This document shows positions 1 to 6,050 of a stretch of DNA of 43,563 bases, one piece after another. Below the pieces are notes generated by a model. The model was not told the origin of the DNA. It made no database searches and worked only from the letters and a program-made list of their open reading frames with translations. This stretch comes from Ruminococcus sp. (GTDB lineage Bacteria; Bacillota; Clostridia; Oscillospirales; Acutalibacteraceae). The translations under genes were made by a program, and so were the position numbers. The stretch covers positions 1 through 43,563 of the forward strand of contig JAFUOM010000035.1 of assembly GCA_017481885.1 (NCBI GenBank). The letters run 5' to 3'. Numbering within the stretch: position 1 is the first letter of the stretch; each line of letters starts with the position of its first letter.

Positions 1-125
1 CGATGTGGTCGTACATTATATTGGGCGAAACCGAAATTTTAAATCCGCTCTATGTCGTCAGCCTTGTGCTTATTTGCATCGGTATAGTGCTTGTTAATTT
101 AAAAGAGAAAATTATTAAAATTTAA
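1..125 (+). CDS. DMT/EamA-family permease, C-terminal fragment
   Basis: Only the last 40 or so codons are in the window, read in the frame starting at position 3 and stopping with TAA at 123-125. They hold a loop with a Gly-Glu pair (LGETEILNP), one hydrophobic helix (VVSLVLICIGIVLVNL) and a short Lys-rich tail. That is how the last helix of EamA-type drug/metabolite transporters usually ends. The substrate cannot be inferred. The 5' end lies outside the window. Family placement rests on this short stretch, so it is tentative; another small membrane protein is possible. Confidence 0.5.
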   Translation, partial: MWSYIILGETEILNPLYVVSLVLICIGIVLVNLKEKIIKI

Positions 126-137
126 CACAAATTTTAT

Positions 138-165
138 TTTACAAACTGATATATTGTGGTAATAT
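138..165 (+). promoter_or_regulatory. Putative sigma-A promoter of pyk
   Basis: TTTACA (138-143) and TAATAT (160-165) are separated by 16 bp, about 45 bp ahead of the pyk start. This is the only reasonable match between the upstream permease stop and pyk. Confidence 0.5.
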
Positions 166-208
166 ATTCTTGTAAGTATTACGCAAAATAATCCAAGAGG
201 TGATTTTC

Positions 209-1642
209 TTGAGAAATACAAAAATCGTTTGTACAATGGGACCTGCTTGTGACGATGTAAAAATCCTTTGCGAGATGATTGACGCAGGAATGAATGTTGC
301 ACGTTTTAATATGTCACACGGCACATATGACGAACAGAAAGCTCGTTTTGATAGAGTTAAGGAAGCGGTGGAAATGTCCGGCAAAACCGTTGCTATGCTC
401 CTTGATACAAAAGGCCCTGAAATCAGAATCGGCTTGTTCCCTGACAATTTTGTTATGCTTGCAGAGGGACAGGAATTTCGTCTTTATTCAAAACAGGGTT
501 TGGGTGACGAAAACGGCGTTTCGCTTTCTTATCCAAAGCTTGTTGATATTTTCAAAAAAGATAAGACATGCATCGGCAGACAGATTTTGTTCGATGACGG
601 TAAGATTATCGCTGTTGTCACAGGAACTGAGAAAGATGCAATTGTGTGCAAGGTTTTAAACGGCGGAAAGCTAAGTAATCGCAAGAGCATCAATATCCCT
701 GGTTACGTTATTCATATGCCATACATCAGCGCTGCTGACAGAGCGGACATTGAGTTTGGCTTGCAGCAGGGTGTTAACGTTGTAGCGGCTTCGTTTGTAC
801 GCTCAGCTGACGACGTTTTAAAGATGCGTGATTTTATTGATTCTTTGGGTTACGAGGATGTTGAAATCGTAGCCAAAATCGAGAATCAGAGCGGTGTTGA
901 TGATATCGACCGCATTATTGAAGTCTCAGACGGTATTATGATTGCTAGAGGCGATATGGGTGTTGAGATTCCGTTTATCAAGCTTCCGCAGATTCAGAAA
1001 ATGCTCATCCGTAAATGCGTGATTGCAGGCAAGTATGTTATTACAGCTACACAGATGCTTGAGTCAATGACAAACAACATCCGTCCGACCCGTGCTGAGA
1101 TTTCCGACGTTGCTAACGCTGTGTATGACGGCACAAGTGCTGTTATGCTTTCAGGCGAATCAGCAGCAGGTGACTATCCTGTTGAATCAGTGCAGGCGTT
1201 GGCTGATATTTGTGAACAAGCTGAAACAAACCACGACCTTATGGACTTGAAAAACGTTATCGGTAAGTTTGAGATTGGTACAAGCTTCCGTGACAATATC
1301 TGCTATTCTGCTAAACACACCGCACAGAACGTAGGGGCAAAGGCGATTATCGCTGAAAGTCAGACAGGAGCGGTAGCTCGTGCTATGGCTCATTGGCGTC
1401 CTGAGTGTCCTATCATTGCGGTTGTAACCAGCGAAGCTGTGTGCAAGAAACTGAGTTTCAACTGGGGCATCACAGCAGTGCTTGGTGAAGAATGCCAGAC
1501 AGCTGATGATATCAACGATCAGGCTATCGCAAAAGCACTTGAGACAGGAATTGTCAAAAAGGGCGACACTGTTATTGTTATCAGCTCAAACAAAGTTGTT
1601 CCAACTGGCGGCACTGATACCCTTAACATCAGAATTGTTTAA
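209..1642 (+). CDS. pyk: Pyruvate kinase
   Basis: Catalyses the last step of glycolysis, phosphoenolpyruvate plus ADP to pyruvate plus ATP, in the cytoplasm. The protein shows the N-terminal TKIVCTMGPA strand, NMSHG, LDTKGPEIR, the metal and substrate segment VAKIENQSG with ARGDMGVEIP, and the nucleotide-site signature ATQMLESM followed by RPTRAEISDVANAVYDGTSA. The C-terminal regulatory domain is present, and the roughly 477-aa length is that of the short enzyme without the PEP-utiliser extension found in bacilli. I place the start at TTG 209 because AAGAGGTGA (195-203) lies 5 nt upstream; the GTG at 200 would sit inside that ribosome binding site. It is followed by a terminator and appears to be a single-gene unit. 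Confidence 0.96.
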   Translation: MRNTKIVCTMGPACDDVKILCEMIDAGMNVARFNMSHGTYDEQKARFDRVKEAVEMSGKTVAMLLDTKGPEIRIGLFPDNFVMLAEGQEFRLYSKQGLGDENGVSLSYPKLVDIFKKDKTCIGRQILFDDGKIIAVVTGTEKDAIVCKVLNGGKLSNRKSINIPGYVIHMPYISAADRADIEFGLQQGVNVVAASFVRSADDVLKMRDFIDSLGYEDVEIVAKIENQSGVDDIDRIIEVSDGIMIARGDMGVEIPFIKLPQIQKMLIRKCVIAGKYVITATQMLESMTNNIRPTRAEISDVANAVYDGTSAVMLSGESAAGDYPVESVQALADICEQAETNHDLMDLKNVIGKFEIGTSFRDNICYSAKHTAQNVGAKAIIAESQTGAVARAMAHWRPECPIIAVVTSEAVCKKLSFNWGITAVLGEECQTADDINDQAIAKALETGIVKKGDTVIVISSNKVVPTGGTDTLNIRIV

Positions 1643-1660
1643 CTTAATATCATAATTATT

Positions 1661-1696
1661 AACGGAGGGTTCAATGCAGCGACTCTCCGTTTTTTG
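1661..1696 (+). terminator. Rho-independent terminator of pyk
   Basis: AACGGAG (1661-1667) pairs with CTCCGTT (1685-1691), followed by a run of T. It lies 19 nt after the pyk stop. Confidence 0.8.
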
Positions 1697-1702
1697 TTTA
1701 TA

Positions 1703-1735
1703 TATGAAAATAGGGACAACCGATTGGTTGTCCCT
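1703..1735 (-). terminator. Rho-independent terminator of pnp
   Basis: A perfect 10-bp stem, AGGGACAACC (1712-1721) with GGTTGTCCCT (1726-1735), loop GATT. Read on the minus strand it is followed by ATTTTCATAT. It lies 30 nt downstream of the pnp stop. Confidence 0.8.
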
Positions 1736-1765
1736 TAATTTATGCCATCTTGACTTAACTTAGAA

Positions 1766-3982
1766 TTAGTGGCGGTTGTTGTGACGGTTGCCACCACGTC
1801 TGTCGCCGTTTGGTCTTCTTCTTGGTCTGTCCTCATTAATATCGTTTTCAGGTGTAAGACCGTCAACCTCGATTAAAACATCACGTCTGGAAAGGTTTAA
1901 TCTGCCCTTGTCGTCAATCTCGAGCACCTTAACACGGATAACATCGCCAACGTTTACAACGTCAGTAACGTTTTCTGTGCGCTTAACGTCGAGCTGAGAA
2001 ACGTGAACAAGACCTTCTTTACCTGGAGCGATTTCAACGAATGCGCCGAAGTCCATTGTTCTTGTTACCTTACCAAGGAAGATTGCGCCTGGTTCTGGGT
2101 CTGTAGCGATAGTCTTAACGATTTCAAGAGCACGCTTGCACTTGTCAGCGTCAATACCTGATACGAATACCTGACCGAACTCGCCGTCTTCTTCAATGTC
2201 GATTTTAACTTCACACTGAGCCTGAATTTCTTTGATAACCTTACCGCTCTTACCGATAACCTCTGCAATCTTGTCAGCAGGGATTGTTGTTGTGAGCATC
2301 TTTGGAGCATACTTTGAAAGCTCTTCTCTAGGCTCTGCGATAGCTTTGAGCATAATCTCGTCAAGGATGTAGTTTCTAGCAACGTGTGTTTTCTCGAGAG
2401 CTTCCTTAACCATTTCTGGGAGAAGACCTGAGATTTTGAGGTCCATCTGGATAGCTGTGATACCATCGTGTGTACCTGCTACCTTGAAGTCCATATCGCC
2501 GAAGAAGTCTTCTAAGCCCTGAATGTCAACCATTGTCATCCATCTGTCGCCCTCTGTGATAAGACCGCAAGAGATACCAGCAACTGGAGCCTTGATTGGA
2601 ACACCGGCGTCCATAAGTGCAAGTGTTGAACCGCAAACTGAACCCTGTGATGTAGAACCGTTTGAAGAAACAACCTCAGATACAAGTCTGATAGCGTATG
2701 GGAACTCTTCAACTGATGGGATAACTGGAACTAATGCTCTTTCTGCGAGTGCACCGTGACCGATTTCTCTTCTACCTGGACCACGTGAAGGTCTTGTCTC
2801 ACCAACAGAGTAGCTTGGGAAGTTGTAGTGGTGCATATATCTTTTTGTTTCCTCGTCGTCAATACCGTCGAGTAACTGAGCGTCACTAACAGGACCGAGT
2901 GTAGCAATTGTGAGAACCTGTGTCTGGCCACGAGTGAAAAGACCTGAACCGTGAACTCTTGGGAGCAGTGAAACTTCTGAAGCAAGTGGACGGATGTCGT
3001 TCATACCTCTGCCGTCAACACGCTTCTGCTCGTCAAGTAACCATCTTCTAACGATGAACTTCTGTGTCTTGTAAAGACACTCGTCGATTTTAGCTTCGCA
3101 CTCTGGGTAGATTTCGTCGAAATGCTCGTGAACCTTCTCGTAGATTGGCTTGAGTCTTTCATCACGTACTGTCTTGTCGTCTGTGTCGAGCGCTACCTTG
3201 ATGTCTTCTTCTGAGAATGCCTTGATAGCTTCAAACATATCGTGATCAGGCTCGTTTGATGGGTAAGAGAACTTCTCTTTACCGATTTCAGCCTGGATAC
3301 CCTCGATGAACTTGATGATGTGCTGGTTAGCTTCGTGACCAGCCATAATAGCGTTATACATAACTTCGTCGCTTACGCAGTTAGCACCAGCCTCAATCAT
3401 AGCGATACGCTCTGATGTCGAAGCAACAGTTGTAGCCATATCTGACTTAGCTCTCTGCTGGGCATTTGGGTTAATAACGATTTCGCCGTCAACAAGACCA
3501 ACAGAAACAGAAGAGATAGGACCGTTCCAAGGAATGTCAGAAATTGAAAGTGCGATTGAAGTACCAACCATAGCAGCAATTTCAGGCATACAGTCAGGGT
3601 CAACGCTCATTACTGTACAAACGATAGAAACATCGTTTCTCATATCCTTAGGGAAGAGCGGACGGATTGGACGGTCGATAACACGGGAAACGAGTACAGC
3701 CTTGTCTGATGGTCTGCCCTCACGCTTTAAAAAGCTGCCCGGAATCTTACCAACTGAGTAGAGCTTCTCCTCAAAGTCAACTGAAAGTGGGAAGAAGTCA
3801 ATGCCGTCTCTTGGCTTAGCTGCGGCAGTAGCAGCAACGTGTACAACAGTCTCGCCGTAGCGTACTAAACAAGCGCCGTTAGCGAGCTGGGTCATTTTAC
3901 CAGTTTCAACTACGAGTGGTCTGCCTGCAAATTCTGTTTCGAAAACTCTGAACTTGTCAAAAGTCATCATTGAGTTTGCCAT
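1766..3982 (-). CDS. pnp: Polyribonucleotide nucleotidyltransferase (PNPase)
   Basis: Phosphorolytic 3'-5' exoribonuclease of RNA turnover, normally a trimer and often bound to the degradosome. The domains run in the usual order: first RNase PH domain (FPLSVDFEEK, then GSFLKREGRPSDKAVL), a helical linker, the catalytic second RNase PH domain (SNGSTSQGSVCGSTLALMD and the acidic catalytic strand FGDMDFKVAGTHDG), a KH domain (EVIGKSGKVIKEI) and an S1 domain (GKVTRTMDFGAFVEI), with a basic Arg/Asn/His-rich tail. The 738 aa are normal for the family. The ATG at 3982 has AGGAGG 8 nt upstream. It lies downstream of rpsO, the arrangement also known from Escherichia coli, but 372 nt containing an inverted-repeat element separate them, so leader-level control is likely (inference). 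Confidence 0.97.
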   Translation of the reverse strand: MANSMMTFDKFRVFETEFAGRPLVVETGKMTQLANGACLVRYGETVVHVAATAAAKPRDGIDFFPLSVDFEEKLYSVGKIPGSFLKREGRPSDKAVLVSRVIDRPIRPLFPKDMRNDVSIVCTVMSVDPDCMPEIAAMVGTSIALSISDIPWNGPISSVSVGLVDGEIVINPNAQQRAKSDMATTVASTSERIAMIEAGANCVSDEVMYNAIMAGHEANQHIIKFIEGIQAEIGKEKFSYPSNEPDHDMFEAIKAFSEEDIKVALDTDDKTVRDERLKPIYEKVHEHFDEIYPECEAKIDECLYKTQKFIVRRWLLDEQKRVDGRGMNDIRPLASEVSLLPRVHGSGLFTRGQTQVLTIATLGPVSDAQLLDGIDDEETKRYMHHYNFPSYSVGETRPSRGPGRREIGHGALAERALVPVIPSVEEFPYAIRLVSEVVSSNGSTSQGSVCGSTLALMDAGVPIKAPVAGISCGLITEGDRWMTMVDIQGLEDFFGDMDFKVAGTHDGITAIQMDLKISGLLPEMVKEALEKTHVARNYILDEIMLKAIAEPREELSKYAPKMLTTTIPADKIAEVIGKSGKVIKEIQAQCEVKIDIEEDGEFGQVFVSGIDADKCKRALEIVKTIATDPEPGAIFLGKVTRTMDFGAFVEIAPGKEGLVHVSQLDVKRTENVTDVVNVGDVIRVKVLEIDDKGRLNLSRRDVLIEVDGLTPENDINEDRPRRRPNGDRRGGNRHNNRH

Positions 3983-4014
3983 AATAAAATCCTCCTGAAA
4001 ATTTTTATATTTCT

Positions 4015-4302
4015 CAGGGATTTACACTGTATCGTTTAGCAATAAAACCAACAGGCAATGTCAACGACATTGCAGCTAAATATCTGCTCTAGCAGATGTG
4101 AAATTCGTCTTGCGTCGAGTGAAATTTTGCTTTACAGCAAAGTGAAAATTTTACCCTGATGGGTAAAAGCTAAGGGTCTGCGACGCATTTATATTTTATT
4201 GTTTTTGATGGTTTTTTTACTGACGACATCATAAGGTGGAAAGAGCTTCATTTAGCCATAATCTGCTCGTTTTACCGCTAAATAACAAATGTAAAATCCC
4301 TG
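4015..4302. repeat. MITE-like element or giant foldback leader between rpsO and pnp
   Basis: The two ends are imperfect inverted repeats of about 40 nt. The left end begins CAGGGATTTACA (4015-4026), with TTTAGC at 4035-4040 and TAAAAC just after it. The reverse complement of the right end begins CAGGGATTTTACA (4302-4290), again with TTTAGC (4283-4278) and TAAAAC in the same spacing. The interior is non-coding and contains four clean hairpins: 4055-4073, 4082-4097, 4126-4141 and 4150-4167. GTGAAATT or GTGAAAATT separates several of them (4098-4105, 4119-4126, 4142-4150). TGCGTCG (4111-4117) can pair with CGACGCA (4181-4187), enclosing two of the hairpins. No clear target-site duplication is visible. 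It is transcribed as part of the pnp leader if transcription enters from rpsO. Confidence 0.6.
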
Positions 4303-4305
4303 TTT

Positions 4306-4344
4306 AAAACGCAACATAGGGCAAACGGTATGCCGTTTGCCCTA
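4306..4344 (-). terminator. rpsO-pnp intergenic hairpin (terminator or attenuator)
   Basis: A perfect 12-bp stem, TAGGGCAAACGG (4317-4328) with CCGTTTGCCCTA (4333-4344), loop TATG, 10 nt after the rpsO stop. The minus-strand tail TGTTGCGTTTT is only weakly U-rich, so partial read-through into pnp is plausible. Confidence 0.65.
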
Positions 4345-4354
4345 AGGGGTATGC

Positions 4355-4618
4355 TTACTTACGGATACCGAGTCTAGCAATGATAGAACGATATCTCTCG
4401 ATGTCAACCTTGATGAGATAATCAAGGAGAGCACGTCTCTGACCGATCATTTTGAACAAGCCACGACGTGAGTGATGGTCCTTCTTGTGAACCTTTAAGT
4501 GCTCTGTAAGGTCGTTGATTCTCTTTGTTAAAAGAGCAATCTGAACCTCAGGAGAACCTGTGTCGCCCTCGTGAGTAGCGTATTCCTGCATGATAGCAAT
4601 CTTTTCTTCTTTAAGCAT
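4355..4618 (-). CDS. rpsO: 30S ribosomal protein S15
   Basis: Primary 16S rRNA-binding protein of the small-subunit platform. The 87-aa sequence carries the family core [19 protein letters not shown], then [14 protein letters not shown] and [16 protein letters not shown]. The start is the ATG at 4618, preceded on the minus strand by AAAAGGTGG about 7 nt upstream; the reading frame stays open 26 codons further up, but that stretch (starting MGTKPLCG) has no family similarity and belongs to the leader. It lies immediately upstream of pnp. The promoter at 4718-4746 and a leader with three small hairpins precede it. Confidence 0.97.
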   Translation of the reverse strand: MLKEEKIAIMQEYATHEGDTGSPEVQIALLTKRINDLTEHLKVHKKDHHSRRGLFKMIGQRRALLDYLIKVDIERYRSIIARLGIRK

Positions 4619-4711
4619 GAGTATACCACCTTTTAAAAATATTTCCGTTGTCCCAGAAAAGGGATGGTGATGTCCGCAAAGCGGCTTAGTCCCCAAACCG
4701 AGAGCACGGTT
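4619..4711 (-). promoter_or_regulatory. Structured 5' leader of rpsO, possible S15 autoregulatory site
   Basis: Reading the minus strand, the roughly 90-nt leader can form AACCG/CGGTT, then CCGC-TTT-GCGG inside a longer GGGGA..TCCC pairing, and TCCC-TTTTCT-GGGA just ahead of the ribosome binding site. S15 represses its own translation through leader structures in several bacteria (established). Assignment to a specific S15 leader class is inference. Confidence 0.4.
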
Positions 4712-4717
4712 ACAGAT

Positions 4718-4746
4718 ATAATATCACAAAAGAATATAAAAGTAAA
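4718..4746 (-). promoter_or_regulatory. Sigma-A promoter of rpsO
   Basis: On the minus strand: TTTACT (4746-4741), 17-bp spacer, TATTAT (4723-4718), with TG one base before the -10 (extended -10). It is placed about 100 nt upstream of rpsO. Confidence 0.8.
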
Positions 4747-4776
4747 GAGCAAAATGATATATAAATGTAAAAATAA

Positions 4777-5166
4777 TCAGTTGTTTTGTTTCAGCATATC
4801 ATTGGTTTTTGCTAAAATTTCGCTTTTTTGTTCGTTTTTTAAACTCCTGTATGCAATAATCAAATCCTGCTCATCTTTTTTCAGCGAAAAAATCTGAATT
4901 ACATTTTCATCGTCAGGTTCGCTGAGTTGATCAGTATTACCTTCGCTAGGTAAAAGCTCTACAAAGTTAACACGAAAAATCTTAGCGAGTTCCATAATGG
5001 TTTCAACTTTCGGTTGAAATCGTCCGTTTTCGTAACATGTGTATGTTGAGCGTTCAACGCCAATAGCTTTAGCGACCTGCTGCTGAGAAAAACCACAGTT
5101 TATCCTGCATTTACGCAGTTTTGTACCCACACTATTGCTGTTTGCTTTAGCCACAACTACACACAT
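4777..5166 (-). CDS. XRE-family HTH transcriptional regulator
   Basis: A 129-aa protein with an N-terminal Cro/CI-type helix-turn-helix at about residues 14-70 (LRKCRINCGFSQQQVAKAIG, then RSTYTCYENGRFQPKVETIMELAKIF) and an acidic then Lys-rich C-terminal tail with no recognised domain. DNA-binding repressor is the likely role. Its promoter overlaps a 15-bp dyad and has a second one just upstream, which suggests autorepression. The ATG at 5166 is nearly abutted by AGGAAAGG, so GTG at 5154 is an alternative start with 12-nt spacing. The target genes beyond itself are unknown. Confidence 0.85.
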   Translation of the reverse strand: MCVVVAKANSNSVGTKLRKCRINCGFSQQQVAKAIGVERSTYTCYENGRFQPKVETIMELAKIFRVNFVELLPSEGNTDQLSEPDDENVIQIFSLKKDEQDLIIAYRSLKNEQKSEILAKTNDMLKQNN

Positions 5167-5195
5167 CCTTTCCTGAAAATTTCTAAGATATGCAC

Positions 5196-5224
5196 ATTAT
5201 ATTGTGACAAAAAATCACTTTCAA
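5196..5224 (-). promoter_or_regulatory. Promoter of the HTH repressor gene with internal dyad
   Basis: On the minus strand: TTGAAA (5224-5219), 17-bp spacer, TATAAT (5201-5196). The spacer is occupied by the dyad GTGACAAAAAATCAC (5204-5218). Confidence 0.8.
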
Positions 5225-5245
5225 GAAATGGTGACCCACAGTCAC
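5204..5245. promoter_or_regulatory. Two putative operator dyads of the HTH repressor
   Basis: GTGACAAAAAATCAC (5204-5218) and GTGACCCACAGTCAC (5231-5245) are both 15 bp with GTGA...TCAC arms; their centres are 27 bp apart. One lies between -10 and -35 and the other just upstream of the -35 of the adjacent XRE regulator gene. Autoregulation is inferred from position and symmetry. Confidence 0.6.
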
Positions 5246-5283
5246 ATAAAGTTGAAAAAAAGCTAAAAATCGACTCAAAGTGC

Positions 5284-5312
5284 TTGAAAATTAACCTGTG
5301 TAGGTATATAAT
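5284..5312 (+). promoter_or_regulatory. Promoter of tRNA-Thr
   Basis: TTGAAA (5284-5289), 17-bp spacer and a perfect TATAAT (5307-5312), 15 nt before the mature tRNA 5' end. Confidence 0.85.
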
Positions 5313-5327
5313 CTGAAAGTAAATTGT

Positions 5328-5403
5328 GCTGGAGTAGCTCAGTAGGTAGAGCAGCAGCTTCGTAATCTGCAGGTCGCGTGTTCGATTCACGTCTTCAGCT
5401 CCA
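5328..5403 (+). tRNA. tRNA-Thr (anticodon CGT)
   Basis: A 76-nt cloverleaf. Acceptor stem GCTGGAG/CTTCAGC (one wobble), D stem GCTC/GAGC, anticodon loop TTCGTAA with CGT at 5361-5363 reading ACG, T stem GCGTG/CACGT with loop TTCGATT, discriminator T and an encoded CCA (5401-5403). The anticodon stem GCAGC/TCTGC has a C-U mismatch in the pair nearest the loop, which is unusual but probably tolerated. It has its own promoter. Confidence 0.92.
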
Positions 5404-5430
5404 AAAACAAGTGCCGAGCAAAAATTGTAG

Positions 5431-5452
5431 GGGAGGGTCTCTGTGCCCTCCC
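5431..5452 (+). other. GC-rich hairpin downstream of tRNA-Thr
   Basis: GGGAGGG (5431-5437) pairs with CCCTCCC (5446-5452) across an 8-nt loop. No T-run follows at once (the first lies about 14 nt further on), so it may be a processing or weak termination structure. Confidence 0.45.
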
Positions 5453-5508
5453 GCAAAGGCATTCGTTTTTTCGTTAAAGGTTCAAATTAATATTTAACCA
5501 AAATAATC

Positions 5509-5541
5509 GCCTCCCTAAATTTAGGGAGGCTTTATTGTTAT
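5509..5541 (+). terminator. Terminator of the tRNA-Thr unit
   Basis: A 22-bp perfect palindrome, GCCTCCCTAAA (5509-5519) with TTTAGGGAGGC (5520-5530), followed by TTTATTGTTAT. Confidence 0.75.
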
Positions 5542-5628
5542 ATTAGTATGTACAAATCCAGTGAAATTACTCGCTTTTACATTTGATAAACGCAGATTAT
5601 ATCAGGCTATTCACGACCCGAGATATTA

Positions 5629-5753
5629 CACCCACAAAAATATTTTACAACAGGTACAATTGTTAGTATATTTCAAAAAACACCACGAATGATTGATGGT
5701 ATAGCTTGTATTATATTCTCCTATACTTGATTTGTCAAGAACAATTGTGGGTG
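5629..5753. repeat. 125-bp segment bounded by 9-bp inverted repeats
   Basis: CACCCACAA (5629-5637) and TTGTGGGTG (5745-5753) are exact inverted repeats, and the palindrome ACAATTGT occurs twice (5656-5663 and 5741-5748). A further dyad, CTTGA-TTTG-TCAAG, is at 5726-5739. The right arm supplies the ribosome binding site of the following HTH gene. It could be operator DNA for that protein or a very small foldback insertion. No target duplication is seen. Confidence 0.4.
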
Positions 5754-5758
5754 AAAAA

Positions 5759-5971
5759 ATGAGAGAAATACTAGCTAAACGCCTGAAAGAGTGCAGAAAA
5801 GAAAACGGATACACTCAAATGCAGGTTTCGATATATTGCGATATTACCGAGCGAGCTTATCAGAACTATGAACTTATGTATCGCGAACCAAAAATTGAAA
5901 TATTGGTGCGTATTGCAGATTTGTACAATGTGTCGCTGGACTACCTTTGTGGCAGAACCGACGAAAAATAA
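5759..5971 (+). CDS. Small XRE-family HTH protein
   Basis: A 70-aa protein consisting almost entirely of a Cro/CI-type helix-turn-helix: LAKRLKECRKENGYTQMQVS, then ITERAYQNYELMYREPKIEI and LVRIADLYNVSLDYLCGRTD, the usual ending of stand-alone XRE domains. It is probably a DNA-binding regulator. The ATG at 5759 is used because GGGTG lies 5 nt upstream; the in-frame TTG at 5732 lacks a ribosome binding site. It converges on the glycosyltransferase gene and shares a bidirectional terminator with it. Upstream dyads may be its own operator (inference). Confidence 0.85.
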   Translation: MREILAKRLKECRKENGYTQMQVSIYCDITERAYQNYELMYREPKIEILVRIADLYNVSLDYLCGRTDEK

Positions 5972-6010
5972 TACGCTTTAAATTGTTGAATATGGCATTG
6001 CTGTGTGCAT

Positions 6011-6050
6011 AACAGAAAACCGCTTCACGTTTGTGAAGCGGTTTTTGTTT
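6011..6050. terminator. Bidirectional terminator
   Basis: A 12-bp perfect stem, AAACCGCTTCAC (6017-6028) with GTGAAGCGGTTT (6033-6044), loop GTTT. T-rich tails follow on both strands. It lies between the converging HTH and glycosyltransferase genes. Confidence 0.88.

Noticed and set aside
2065..2466. Second minus-strand ORF of 133 codons inside pnp
   Set aside because: Ser/Leu-rich frame shadow of pnp, which is fully conserved over this stretch.
5328..5403. tRNA-Thr 3' end as an attachment site for the element
   Set aside because: It is 15 kb from the element genes with core genes between, and no repeated 3' end was seen.
5157..5462. A 101-codon minus-strand ORF containing EDVNRTRDLQITK
   Set aside because: It is the antisense of the tRNA-Thr gene; this peptide is a familiar artefact of tRNA antisense translation, and it has no ribosome binding site.
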